From an uncultured Roseibium sp. (lineage in GTDB: Bacteria > Pseudomonadota > Alphaproteobacteria > Rhizobiales > Stappiaceae), in NCBI RefSeq assembly GCF_947496995.1, contig NZ_CANMFD010000001.1, positions 1,298,692 through 1,362,691 on the forward strand: a stretch of 64,000 nt of DNA, read 5' to 3'. The notes beneath the pieces were generated by a model. That model made no database searches. It was not told the DNA's origin and worked only from the letters and a program-made list of their open reading frames with translations. Positions 33,975-42,887 of the stretch are shown here, piece after piece. Made by a program: the position numbers and the translations under genes. Positions within the stretch are counted from its first letter, which is position 1. Each line of letters begins with the position of its first letter.

Positions 33975-35462
33975 TTAGCTTGCGTTGCTGATGGTGATCG
34001 ATTTCACCTTGGTATATGCATCCAGGCCTTCCCAGCCCTTTTCGCGCCCGTAACCGGATTTCTTGTTGCCGCCGAAGGGCAGTTCCAGTCCGCCTGCCCA
34101 ATAGTCGTTGACCGAAACCTGGCCGCAATCGAGGGCCGCCGCGACGCGCATCGACCGGCCGACGTCGGATGTGTAGACGCTCGCAACCAGACCGAACTCC
34201 GTACCGTTGGCAAGCGCGACCGCTTCTTCTTCTGTTTCGAAGTTCTGCACCGCCAGCACTGGGCCGAAGATCTCTTCCTGCACAGCCGGATCGTCCGGCT
34301 GAAGGTCCGCAATGATGGTCGGTTGGAAGAACCAGCCCTTGCCGGTGTCCGCGTCGGTGGTGACATCTCCGCCGGTGAGGATATTGGCGCCTCTGGCCTT
34401 TGCCGCATCCACATGAGCCTTGATGCGGGACAAATGCAGGTTGGAGTTGATCGCTCCCATGTCGGGAGCCGTCAGGCCGTGCGCCGTTTTGATCTTTCCT
34501 GCCCGCTCCGTCAGAATGGCAAGAACCTCATCGCGGATCGATTTGTGCAGGATGAGACGCGATCCGGCAGAGCAGATCTGGCCCGAGTTGGAGAAAATCG
34601 CCCAGTAGGCGCCTTCGGCAACCTTTTCCGGATCGGCATCCTCAAAGGCGATCAACGGCGACTTGCCGCCGAGTTCCAGCGTCAGGCGGGTCACGTTCGG
34701 CGCCGTCATCTGCGCGACATGGACACCCGTCGCAACGGAGCCCGTGAAGGTCAACTGCCTGATGCGCGGGTCCTGCGCCATTTTCGCACCGACCTCGGAA
34801 CCAAGACCGGTCACCACATTCACCAGCCCGTCCGGCACGCCGGCTTCAGACAGCAGCTGCGCCATCACCAACGCCGTGAACGGCGTGGTCTCTGCGGGTT
34901 TTGCGACCACGGAACAGCCGGCGGCCAGAGCGGGTGCGACACCGCGCGCGAAGGTCGAGGTGGGATAGTTCCAGGGAATGATGTGCCCTGTAACTCCGAC
35001 CGGTTCGCGCACGGTGAAGGCGGTGTAGGCAGAGCCCAGATTGACCGACCGGCCATCGAGCTTGTCGGCCGCCCCGGCGTAATATTCGAAAAGTCTGGCC
35101 GATGCCTGAACGTCGCCGGAGGCCTCCGCCAGAGTCTTGCCGCTGTCGACCACCTCGATGACCGAAAGCCGGTTGGCGTTTTCCCTGAGGACGCGGGCGA
35201 CGCTGTTCAGGATGCGGCAGCGCTCGGCCGGAGCGACATGGCGCCAGTGGTTTGCCGCCTTTTCGGCAGCCGCGATCGCCCGGTCCATGTCCGCCTCGGT
35301 CCCGAGGGAAAATTCCGCGAAGACTTCCGCACGGCCCGGATCGAAGCTTTCCATTTTCCGGCTGGAGGCTGGCGTAAACCTGCCGTCTATGAAATGGTCA
35401 TCGGGCAGCGACGCCAGCTCTCCCGTCTTCAGGTAGTCCTGTGCGATATCCTGGACAGTCAT
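33975..35462 (-). CDS. NAD(P)-dependent aldehyde dehydrogenase
   Basis: The 495-residue enzyme oxidises an aldehyde to the acid. It has the N-terminal NAD fold with PWNYPTSTFARGVAPALAAG, LTFTGSVATGVHVA, the catalytic Glu region LTLELGGKSPLIAFEDAD and the nucleophile Cys in SNSGQICSAGSRLILH. EEIFGPVLAVQNF and the C-terminal PFGGNKKSGYGREKG complete the family. It resembles betaine-aldehyde and gamma-amino-aldehyde dehydrogenases but specificity is not decidable. Its first four bases overlap the GMC gene's end (ATGA), so translation is coupled; the aldehyde most likely comes from that oxidase. Confidence 0.95.
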   Translation of the reverse strand: MTVQDIAQDYLKTGELASLPDDHFIDGRFTPASSRKMESFDPGRAEVFAEFSLGTEADMDRAIAAAEKAANHWRHVAPAERCRILNSVARVLRENANRLSVIEVVDSGKTLAEASGDVQASARLFEYYAGAADKLDGRSVNLGSAYTAFTVREPVGVTGHIIPWNYPTSTFARGVAPALAAGCSVVAKPAETTPFTALVMAQLLSEAGVPDGLVNVVTGLGSEVGAKMAQDPRIRQLTFTGSVATGVHVAQMTAPNVTRLTLELGGKSPLIAFEDADPEKVAEGAYWAIFSNSGQICSAGSRLILHKSIRDEVLAILTERAGKIKTAHGLTAPDMGAINSNLHLSRIKAHVDAAKARGANILTGGDVTTDADTGKGWFFQPTIIADLQPDDPAVQEEIFGPVLAVQNFETEEEAVALANGTEFGLVASVYTSDVGRSMRVAAALDCGQVSVNDYWAGGLELPFGGNKKSGYGREKGWEGLDAYTKVKSITISNAS

Positions 35463-37075
35463 TGCATGTTCCGTCTTTGGTCTTCGAGAATGAGATCGGC
35501 CCCCTTGAGGGCCAGCATCATGGTCGGGGCGTTGGTATTGCCCGAAGTGATATTCGGAAAAGCTGAAGCATCGACAACGCGAAGCCCATCGACGCCATGG
35601 ACTTTCAACCGGCTGCTGACGACGGCCGTCTGCCGGTTTTCACCCATGCGGCAGGTGGACACCGGATGGAAGACGGTGCTCGCACGGGCGCGGAAATCCG
35701 CCAGGATGCCATCGTCGTTCAGGTCGCCCAGATGCGGTGCGACCGAGCTCTCAACCAGTTTGCTCAGGGCATTGCTGGACATCAGCTTCTGGCATAGCCT
35801 GCCGCCGTCGATGACGGTTTGCCGGTCTTCTTCCGTGGCGAGGGAGTTCGGCCGGATCGCCGGCGCAACCATGCTGTCTGCGCTCTTGATGTCCACGCGC
35901 CCCCGGCTGGTCGGCCGTGCCGGCTGCGCGCAGATGATGAAGCCGTTGAACGGATCGACGGTCAGGCGGGTCGTATTCCGGTAGGGCGTCAGCCGGTAGC
36001 TGATCGGATTGAAGTAAAGCTGCTGGTCGGGCCGGTTGAGGTCCGGGCGCGATCTCAGAAAACCGCCGCACTGGTTCACCGACAGGGAGAGCGGCCCCTG
36101 ACGGGTGGCTGCATATTGCAGTGCTGCAAGCGCCTGGCCGAACAGGGGACGCAAAACGGCATTCAGCGTTGCCTCGCGGGCGCGGAAGGTGAAGTTCGCG
36201 GCCAGATGGTCCTGCAGGTTGCCGCCGACATTTTCATTGTCGTGGATCACCGGAATGCCCAGCCCGCTCAGCAGCCGGCCCGGTCCGACGCCGGAAACCT
36301 GTAGGAGCTGCGGCGACCCGATGGCCCCCGCCGACAGGATCACCTCGCGCCGGGCGAAGACCGTCTCGCCGCTGACCAGCTCGATGCCATGCGCGGTCAG
36401 TCCCTCAAAAAGGATGCGTCTGGCCTGGGCATTCATGCGCAGGGCGAGGTTGGGGCGGGCAAGGGCAGGGCGCAGAAAGGCGCGAGCAGACGAGCAGCGC
36501 CGGCCGTTGCGAGTGTTGATCTGGTAGACGCCGCCGCCTTCGGGATTGTCGCCGTTGAAATCGTCCGACCAGGGCAGGCCGGCTTCGAGGACCGCGGCAT
36601 GAAAGTGCCGGGTTACCCTGTGGATCTGGTTGGTGATGTTCTGAACATGAATGAGCCCGTTCCCCTGCTTTTCGCCAAGCGGGGTCACCTTCGTTTCAAG
36701 CCGTTCAAAGGTGGATTTGACGTCCCGCCAGTTCCAGCCGACAGCGCCGGAGTTCTCCCAGTCCTCGAAATCTCCGGGAAGGCCACGGCAATAGACCATG
36801 GCGTTGATGGACCCGGAGCCGCCCAGCAGCCGCCCGCGCGGCCAGAAGACACTGCGCCCGCCCAGGCCTTCGTCGGGCTCGGTCATGAAACGCCAGGTCC
36901 GCTTCGGGTCGGAGTTGAGCTTACCGTAGCCGAGCGGCAGCGACACCCAGGGAGATGTATCCGGCCCGCCGGCTTCCAGCAGCAGAACGCTGGTCTGAGG
37001 ATCGGCGCTCAATCGCTCCGCCAGGATACATCCGGCGGACCCCGCTCCAACGATGATGTAATCGACTGTTTCCAT
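35459..37075 (-). CDS. GMC family FAD alcohol oxidoreductase (choline dehydrogenase-like)
   Basis: The 538-residue flavoprotein starts METVDYIIVGAGSAGCILAE, the FAD-binding dinucleotide fold. GMC signatures follow: RGRLLGGSGSINAMVYCRG, and LSAGAIGSPQLLQVSGVGPG. The C-terminal active-site segment has STVFHPVSTCRMG (first His) and ASAFPNITSGNTNAPTMMLA. It converts a primary alcohol to an aldehyde, passing electrons to a quinone or oxygen. The frame extends 12 codons upstream to 37111, but the start at 37075 fits family N-termini. It heads the operon with aldehyde dehydrogenase and enolase-superfamily genes, divergent from a LysR regulator. Confidence 0.94.
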   Translation of the reverse strand: METVDYIIVGAGSAGCILAERLSADPQTSVLLLEAGGPDTSPWVSLPLGYGKLNSDPKRTWRFMTEPDEGLGGRSVFWPRGRLLGGSGSINAMVYCRGLPGDFEDWENSGAVGWNWRDVKSTFERLETKVTPLGEKQGNGLIHVQNITNQIHRVTRHFHAAVLEAGLPWSDDFNGDNPEGGGVYQINTRNGRRCSSARAFLRPALARPNLALRMNAQARRILFEGLTAHGIELVSGETVFARREVILSAGAIGSPQLLQVSGVGPGRLLSGLGIPVIHDNENVGGNLQDHLAANFTFRAREATLNAVLRPLFGQALAALQYAATRQGPLSLSVNQCGGFLRSRPDLNRPDQQLYFNPISYRLTPYRNTTRLTVDPFNGFIICAQPARPTSRGRVDIKSADSMVAPAIRPNSLATEEDRQTVIDGGRLCQKLMSSNALSKLVESSVAPHLGDLNDDGILADFRARASTVFHPVSTCRMGENRQTAVVSSRLKVHGVDGLRVVDASAFPNITSGNTNAPTMMLALKGADLILEDQRRNMQ

Positions 37076-37260
37076 GCGCTGCACTGCCGTGATGCCTGCT
37101 CGTGAGAACAAGTTTCCGGCAAGATCTGAAAAATCTGAAACGAATAATTTTTTGACTTCGCATTGAAAAAATTTGAAAGAGAACCCTGTTTATAAAACGA
37201 TGATCTGATCGGTCGTCATCGGATCACGGTGGAAAGACCACGCCAACGGGAGACACAGGC

Positions 37261-38145
37261 ATGGCCTATAATCTGCCCCCGCTTTCCTGGTTGCGCGCTT
37301 TCGAGGCGGCCGCACGTCTGGGAAATTTTACCCGGGCCGCTGAAGAACTGCTGATCACTCCGGCCGCAGTCAGTTACCAGGTACGCCAGCTCGAGCAGCA
37401 CCTCGGGTATCCGCTCTTCGACCGGGTGCACCGGGAAGTGGTTTTGACGCGGCTTGGCCAGACCTACCTGCCCAGCGTCGAAAAGGCTTTCTCCGACCTG
37501 TCCATCGCGACGGTTTCCGTTTTCGGAGAGCGGCATAGAAAGCCGGTCCGCTTCCGCTGCCTGAACAGCTTCGGCCAGCTGTGGATGATCCCGCGCCTGA
37601 AGGCCTTTCAGACAGCCTATCCGGAAATCGATCTTCAGATGATCTCGGCGTCTTGGGCGGAAGTCCTCAATCCGGACCTGTTCGATATCGACGTGCGCTT
37701 CGGTGACGGCGCCTGGACAGACGGAGCAGTGGAATTTCTGCTCAACGATCCCATCGTTCCGGTCTGCCATCCGGACCTCGCGCTCGATCCCGGACAAAGG
37801 GATCTGGACGGGCTCGCCGGAGCCACCCGTCTGGACATCATGGGTGTGGTCGATACCTGGGAAAGCTTCTTTCGAAGCTACGCGCACCCGGTTCCGCCGC
37901 GCAACGGCCTGCAGGTCGATCAGAGCCTGTCGGCCCTGGAACTGGCCGCCCGTGGCCACGGTCATGCTCTTGTGCTGGAAACGCTTGCACAGCCCTATCT
38001 GGAGGATGGACGATTGCTCAGGTCGTCTCCCAGGCAGATCAAGAGCCGGCACAGCTATTTTCTCGTCACATCGAGCCCACGACAGGTGCTCAGCCCCGAT
38101 GCGCAGATTTTCTGCGACTGGATGATCCGCGAATTGAAAGTCTGA
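37261..38145 (+). CDS. LysR-type regulator, GcvA-like
   Basis: The 294-residue protein has an N-terminal winged helix (LSWLRAFEAAARLGNFTRAA, then LLITPAAVSYQVRQLEQHLG) and a C-terminal periplasmic-binding-like effector domain. The form of the helix and MAYNLPPLSWLRAF resemble GcvA regulators. It is divergent from the GMC/ALDH/enolase operon across 185 bp, the usual arrangement for a LysR activator and its target. The inducer is presumably the operon's substrate or an intermediate. Its stop lies six bases from the end of the convergent cti gene. Confidence 0.93.
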   Translation: MAYNLPPLSWLRAFEAAARLGNFTRAAEELLITPAAVSYQVRQLEQHLGYPLFDRVHREVVLTRLGQTYLPSVEKAFSDLSIATVSVFGERHRKPVRFRCLNSFGQLWMIPRLKAFQTAYPEIDLQMISASWAEVLNPDLFDIDVRFGDGAWTDGAVEFLLNDPIVPVCHPDLALDPGQRDLDGLAGATRLDIMGVVDTWESFFRSYAHPVPPRNGLQVDQSLSALELAARGHGHALVLETLAQPYLEDGRLLRSSPRQIKSRHSYFLVTSSPRQVLSPDAQIFCDWMIRELKV

Positions 38146-38151
38146 AGAGCT

Positions 38152-40557
38152 TCACTTGAAGGAGAAGGTGAACTCGAACAGGCGCTCGATCGGATCGGAC
38201 GGTTTGGGGTCCCTGTAGCGGTTGATATCCAGAACGCCCGCCTGGAGCGCGTCCTGATCCCGCAGGCTGTCCTGAATGAGGTCGAACGTGGCCCAGAACT
38301 CCGGATGGGTTCTGCGGATGCCGTATTGCGCGACAAGCTCCACGTAATCGTCCTGGCTCCCGATCCCGCGCACCGCGTCGACGAACGTCGGCAGACCGTT
38401 CGCAGGCACCTTGAAAATGAAATTCGGGTAGCTGCTGAACTGGCCCGGCACGACCGTCAGGGCGTCGTCTTCCGGCTCGCGTCTCAGGTCTTCATTGAAG
38501 ATGAAGGCTATATTGCTGTGCGCCTCGTCGTGAACGATCGTGAAAATTTCGCCATCCGGGTTCTCCTCCGTCTCGGCGACCAGGACAGCAATGTCGGGGA
38601 GATATTTCGCGAACGGAGCAGGTTTTACCGTCAGCGGACGCAGTTGTCCCGCAGGCGCCTCTGGCGCCGCGCAGGTCTCGCCCGTACACCGGTTGATCGG
38701 GTCGCTGGACGGCCAGAGATCCGGTTCGACCTCAATCAGTTTTGTCAGCAGTTCGGTCTTCGGGTGGGTGGTCTGATAGACGATTGCCGTTGGCGACTTC
38801 GTATCAAGACCACTGTCCTTCCACATGTCGAGCAAGGTGACCAGAGGACCCCGGTACCAGCTTGAATGTATGGGTTTGCGGATCTGTGGTGGCAGGAGGG
38901 ACAGGAATATTCGCTCGCCCTCCCGGCGCAGGCTGTCCATGTAGAGCCGCGTTGTGAGCTGGTGCTCAACATTGCCGAAGACATCGAAACCGGCGACCAG
39001 ATTGTAATGGATCCGCTCGAACAGCGGGAAATCGATGACCCAGGCCGTTTCAGGCACAGTGCCGTTAAATCCGTTCACGACGGAGGCTGAAGAAAAATTG
39101 CGGTAGACGGTCAGCCTTGCATCCTTGTTGTGGCCATCGCCATGCCAGATGTCGTCATAGGTGGGACCGCCGCTGACTGCCGCCTGCCGGGCGTAGCGGG
39201 TTTGACGGAAGGCCTGGTATTTCACCGGGCCGCGCAGCAGGAAGCCCTCCAGCCGGTCGTCCAGCGATCCACCGGTCTTGGCAACCGGAAGCTCCAGGAT
39301 GGGGATGGCGTTTTCGAGAAAGCTCGGGTCCGTCACGGACAGATCCGCGTCCGGTGCGAGAAACGTCACCCAGAATCGGTCCTCTATGACGTTTACGGCA
39401 ACCTGACCGTAGCACACAGGACCGCGAATGAACGAGCGTACGAAAAACAGCGCATTGTCCAGCATGAACTGATAGCGGCTCCGGGCGGGAATGGCGCTGA
39501 AGGTGGAAAGCGGGTTGCCGCCTGCGTCGATGGAATAGGCGGGCAATGCGTCGATCGACCAGTCCGCTGCAAGAAACAGCTCGCGGTAGCGCCGCAGCTT
39601 CTGCGGGCCGATCTCGTAAACGATATGCTCCTTGTGAAGGATGGTGCCGTCGATCGGGATGATCCGGTAGTAGAAGGATCCGCCGGGATCGTCGAACGGC
39701 CGTCTTGACGGAATTTCGTCGGTGTCGGAGCCCGGAGCGGTTCGCGACCGGATGATGCGGAAAAACCTTTGCGGACTGTCGCCCTCAAGATGGAGATGCG
39801 CCAGGAACAGGTGTTCGTAGATGTAGCGCGCCGTCAGTCTTTCCCTGAGGCCGCCCTGGTTGAAAAAGGTTTCGATCTCGCTGATCTGTCCGGCCACGTC
39901 CTCGGGCAGGGCGCTGTTTACCTCCGGGGCGGGGGCACCGTCTTGCGCCCAGGCGAGAAGCTGCCGGTAATCTTCCTCAGGAAGTGGGGCAGTGGCAAAT
40001 GGCATGCCGCCCCGGGGATGCTCTGACAGATAGGTCTCGACGTCGGAGCGTGCCGGACAGCTGTTTTTCCGGAAGGTTCGTATATCCAGATCGTCCGGCA
40101 GGGCCGCGCCGAGTTCGAAGCCGTTCTTGCGGCCGGCGCGCAGCAGCTGTTCGAGAGCGGAGGGTCCCGTTCCCGCCTGCGAAACGGAGAAGAAGCCTTT
40201 CCCCCGCCACTCTGGGACTGTTTTTGCGTCGATACCCAGCCGGGTCATCGGCGCGTCCTCAAGCCTTGAGGATTCGTAGACCTTGATCTTGCTGGCACCG
40301 CGCAGCCAGCCTTCCGGCGAAGACAGTTTGAGCTGGCAGGGCGCGTCATAACACCCGTGGCAGACGACGCAGCGCTTGTTCAGCACATCCTGGATCGGAG
40401 CAATTCGCGAGGTCCCGTGGACATCTTCAGCCAAGGCTCCCGCAGCTGTTGCGAAGAGCAGGAGAGTGGCGGCGAGAATGAAAAGACCGGTGCGGCAGAC
40501 GGCAGGCAGACGAGGAAGCGAAATCGATGAAATATCCTGCGGCATGCGGATAATCAT
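38152..40557 (-). CDS. cti: Periplasmic fatty acid cis/trans isomerase (haem c)
   Basis: Cti converts cis-unsaturated acyl chains of membrane phospholipids to trans, stiffening the membrane under solvent or heat stress. The 801-residue product has a signal or anchor helix (TGLFILAATLLLFATAAGAL). Soon after comes a haem c site CVVCH within the Cti pattern LNKRCVVCHGCYDAPCQLKL. Further family segments are PAYSIDAGGNPLSTFSAIPA, RYQFMLDNALFFVRSFIRGP VCYG and the C-terminal YPNFIFKVP. Start ATG at 40557 overlaps the previous stop (ATGA). The gene is complete. It is translationally coupled to an 84-residue membrane protein; the homologues known in Pseudomonas and Vibrio are not usually described with that partner. 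Confidence 0.93.
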   Translation of the reverse strand: MIIRMPQDISSISLPRLPAVCRTGLFILAATLLLFATAAGALAEDVHGTSRIAPIQDVLNKRCVVCHGCYDAPCQLKLSSPEGWLRGASKIKVYESSRLEDAPMTRLGIDAKTVPEWRGKGFFSVSQAGTGPSALEQLLRAGRKNGFELGAALPDDLDIRTFRKNSCPARSDVETYLSEHPRGGMPFATAPLPEEDYRQLLAWAQDGAPAPEVNSALPEDVAGQISEIETFFNQGGLRERLTARYIYEHLFLAHLHLEGDSPQRFFRIIRSRTAPGSDTDEIPSRRPFDDPGGSFYYRIIPIDGTILHKEHIVYEIGPQKLRRYRELFLAADWSIDALPAYSIDAGGNPLSTFSAIPARSRYQFMLDNALFFVRSFIRGPVCYGQVAVNVIEDRFWVTFLAPDADLSVTDPSFLENAIPILELPVAKTGGSLDDRLEGFLLRGPVKYQAFRQTRYARQAAVSGGPTYDDIWHGDGHNKDARLTVYRNFSSASVVNGFNGTVPETAWVIDFPLFERIHYNLVAGFDVFGNVEHQLTTRLYMDSLRREGERIFLSLLPPQIRKPIHSSWYRGPLVTLLDMWKDSGLDTKSPTAIVYQTTHPKTELLTKLIEVEPDLWPSSDPINRCTGETCAAPEAPAGQLRPLTVKPAPFAKYLPDIAVLVAETEENPDGEIFTIVHDEAHSNIAFIFNEDLRREPEDDALTVVPGQFSSYPNFIFKVPANGLPTFVDAVRGIGSQDDYVELVAQYGIRRTHPEFWATFDLIQDSLRDQDALQAGVLDINRYRDPKPSDPIERLFEFTFSFK

Positions 40558-40808
40558 TCTTCGTCCTGATGTGTCTCTTGCTTGGGTTGGCGCGCAGGAT
40601 CGTCCGGGCTCTTGTAATAGTAAAGAAACGACCAGCCCGCATAAACCGTGATGCCGAGCGTCACATAGAACCAGGTGGTGCTGCCGAAATAGTATTCCAC
40701 GCCTGTCCAGGCGGCGCATACGGCAACAAGCAGGTAGCGTCTCCAAAGCGGATCGAACCAGGGATGTTCAACAGGGCCTAACACGGTTTTGCCTTCCTTT
40801 CGGATCAA
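40554..40808 (-). CDS. Small membrane protein upstream of cti, unknown function
   Basis: The 84-residue protein begins MIRKEGKTVLGPVEHPWFDP and has two hydrophobic helices (about residues 25-43 and 44-66). An acidic hydrophilic tail follows (SPDDPARQPKQETHQDEE). Its stop codon overlaps the cti start (ATGA), so ribosomes finishing it would re-initiate on cti. I recognise no family. Coupling suggests a role in anchoring, haem loading or activating Cti. A signal for the cti transcript should lie between 40809 and 40995, which also serves the divergent FAD oxidoreductase. Confidence 0.75.
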   Translation of the reverse strand: MIRKEGKTVLGPVEHPWFDPLWRRYLLVAVCAAWTGVEYYFGSTTWFYVTLGITVYAGWSFLYYYKSPDDPARQPKQETHQDEE

Positions 40809-40995
40809 GTGGGCGCCAAAGCCCTGAAGCTGACGCTAGGAGAGATGCAAGATGTTGCAAAATCAAGCAAAAACCTGCCCCCCATGAACCGATTTCATCT
40901 TGAAACTGAATTGTGAACAAGGGAAGGTGTACCTTCTGGTGGGGCAACATATCAACACTATTACAGAATTGGTCCAGAGGAGCCGGTGATCGACC

Positions 40996-42339
40996 ATGTT
41001 CACAGCGCTTGATCTCCTGACAGCGAACGATGCTCCCGGCCAGCATGCCCCGTCCTATTATGCGGCCACCGCCAACTGGACGACATCGCATCCGCCTCTG
41101 CACGGACAGCAAAGTTGTGACGTCTGTGTTGTCGGCGGTGGGTACACAGGCCTGTCGGCGGCGCTGCATCTGGCCGCGCATGGATTGAACGTCATCCTGC
41201 TGGAAGCCAACAGGATCGGCTGGGGCGCCTCGGGCCGCAACGGTGGGCAGGTCGGCTCCGGGCAGCGGATCGAGCAGACGGTTCTGGAGCAGCGTCACGG
41301 CAAGTCGCATGCGAAATTGTTGTGGGAGCTCGCCGAAGAATCCAAGGCGCTGGTGAAACGCCTCATCGCCACCCATGAAATTGCCTGCGATTACACACCC
41401 GGCATTCTGCATGCGGATCACCGCAAGAGTTTTGTCGAGGACAGCCGGGACTATGTCGAGCATCTGCGTCTTGCCTACGGCTATGAACACATCCGCTTCA
41501 TAGACGGCGACGAGATCGGCGAGCATGTCGGCAGCCCGCGGTACTTCGGCGGCTCGCTCGATATGGGCGCCGGCCACCTGCACCCGCTCAATTTTGCGCT
41601 TGGACTCGGCAGGGCCGCGGAAAGCGCCGGCGCGACCCTGTTCGAGGAGACCCGGGTCACAGGCATTGAAGGGCTGGAACAGGGCCAGAGCCAGGGCAAG
41701 GGGCGTCTCACGGTGAAGACCGAGCACGGTGAAGTCCGTGCCGACCACCTGATCCTTGCGTGCAACGGGTATCTCGGCCGGCTCGAGCGGCGCACGGCCG
41801 CGCATGTCATGCCCATCAACAATTTCATCGTCGCGACGGAGCCCTTGTCGGAAACTGAAGCGGCGCAGATCATCCGCAACAATGTCGCCGTCGCGGACAG
41901 CAAGTTCGTCATCAACTATTTCCGTCTTTCCGCCGACCGCCGCCTGTTGTTCGGAGGCGGTGAAAACTACGGCTACCGGTTCCCCAAGGACATCAGGTCC
42001 TTTGTGCGCCGGCCGATGCTGGAGATCTTTCCGCAGCTCGAGGATGCGGCGATCGACTACGGCTGGGGCGGCACTCTGGCGATCACGCCAAAACGCATGC
42101 CGTATTTCGCGCGGCCTGCCGCCAACGTGCTGACAGCATCGGGATATTCCGGCCATGGGGTCGCCATGGCCACGCTCGGGGGGCAGATCCTGGCGGATGC
42201 GGTTGCCGGAAAGGCCGGACGGTTCGACGTGTTCGAAAAGCTCGACATTCCGGCATTCCCGGGTGGCGACCGTCTCCGCTTTCCGCTGCTTGTTCTGGCG
42301 ATGACGTGGTTTTCCTTGCGCGACAAGCTTGGGATCTAG
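40996..42339 (+). CDS. FAD-dependent amine oxidase, gamma-glutamylputrescine oxidase-like
   Basis: The 447-residue protein is a DAO-type flavoenzyme. CVVGGGYTGLSAALHLAAHG is the ADP-binding fold, IGWGASGRNGGQVGSGQRIE the conserved segment following it, and YGWGGTLAITPKRMPYFARP plus SGYSGHGVAMATLGGQILAD close the C-terminal FAD site. The arrangement resembles PuuB/OrdL, which oxidises gamma-glutamylputrescine or related N-substituted amines. No glutamyl-ligase or transporter is nearby, so the substrate is uncertain. A MITE is inserted right at its stop codon, and a second, related flavoprotein gene follows. It is divergent from the Cti pair. Confidence 0.9.
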   Translation: MFTALDLLTANDAPGQHAPSYYAATANWTTSHPPLHGQQSCDVCVVGGGYTGLSAALHLAAHGLNVILLEANRIGWGASGRNGGQVGSGQRIEQTVLEQRHGKSHAKLLWELAEESKALVKRLIATHEIACDYTPGILHADHRKSFVEDSRDYVEHLRLAYGYEHIRFIDGDEIGEHVGSPRYFGGSLDMGAGHLHPLNFALGLGRAAESAGATLFEETRVTGIEGLEQGQSQGKGRLTVKTEHGEVRADHLILACNGYLGRLERRTAAHVMPINNFIVATEPLSETEAAQIIRNNVAVADSKFVINYFRLSADRRLLFGGGENYGYRFPKDIRSFVRRPMLEIFPQLEDAAIDYGWGGTLAITPKRMPYFARPAANVLTASGYSGHGVAMATLGGQILADAVAGKAGRFDVFEKLDIPAFPGGDRLRFPLLVLAMTWFSLRDKLGI

Positions 42340-42602
42340 GGTGTGGACTCATAAAATTATGCTTTCAGGTCGTTCAGAAAATGATTGGCGCCAAGGCGCA
42401 AGATCGCAGGAAACCTTTCTGGTTTTCAAGATTTTGCAACGCTGGAGACGGTCGCTTTCTGAACGATCCGAAGGACATCAATCCGGCTGCGAAGAGCCGC
42501 GTCAAAGCCTTTGCCCCATGCATCAGCATGGCTCTTCAGGCTTCTCCTTGCTCTTCTTTGTCGGATTGATGCCTGAAAGTGCAATTTTATGGGTCCACAC
42601 CC
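42339..42602. mobile_element. TA-flanked MITE (IS630/Tc1-like ends)
   Basis: A 264-bp non-coding element is flanked by TA on both sides (42337-42338 and 42603-42604). Its ends are inverted repeats of about 31 bp: left GGGTGTGGACTCATAAAATT and the right end read in reverse GGGTGTGGACCCATAAAATT, with about four mismatches overall. TA target duplication and these features fit a miniature element mobilised by an IS630/Tc1-type transposase. Internal complementary segments (TCGTTCAGAAA near the left end, TTTCTGAACGA about 85 bp on) allow further pairing. It is inserted at the stop codon of the upstream gene; the uninterrupted site would still read TAG. Confidence 0.8.
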
Positions 42603-42887
42603 TAGGGACTTTGGAAAATTAGGTTATGGCGCTCACAACGAAATCGAGACGGTTTGAAACGATTTGCGCTTACAGCGGCAACGAAAGAGCAGGAAAGATA
42701 GGTCAATTTACCAATGTCGGCCGGAGGGGGACGGGTTCGACAAAGCTGATCGGAAGGACATGGGAAGACACGTTTCCTGCCGGTCCGGATCGCCTCCGCG
42801 CACGGGAGGCTGCGTCGTCGGCACCTTCCCTGCCGGCACGCGCCGATTTCAACACCGTACTCTTCTCGTCCATGGGGCCATGACCTG
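42603..42887. other. Leader region of the second FAD oxidoreductase
   Basis: Between the MITE and the next gene I see no credible coding frame or terminator. The two flavoprotein genes are probably no longer a tight operon because of the inserted element. Confidence 0.5.

Noticed and set aside
40557-40746. N-terminal extension of the fatty-acid isomerase by 63 residues
   Set aside because: It lies inside the upstream small membrane protein gene in another frame; the ATGA-overlapped start gives a normal signal peptide and family N-terminus.
42626-42883. 85-codon frame between the MITE and the second flavoprotein
   Set aside because: It lacks a ribosome binding site and any resemblance; it ends just before the next gene in a region that looks like leader sequence.
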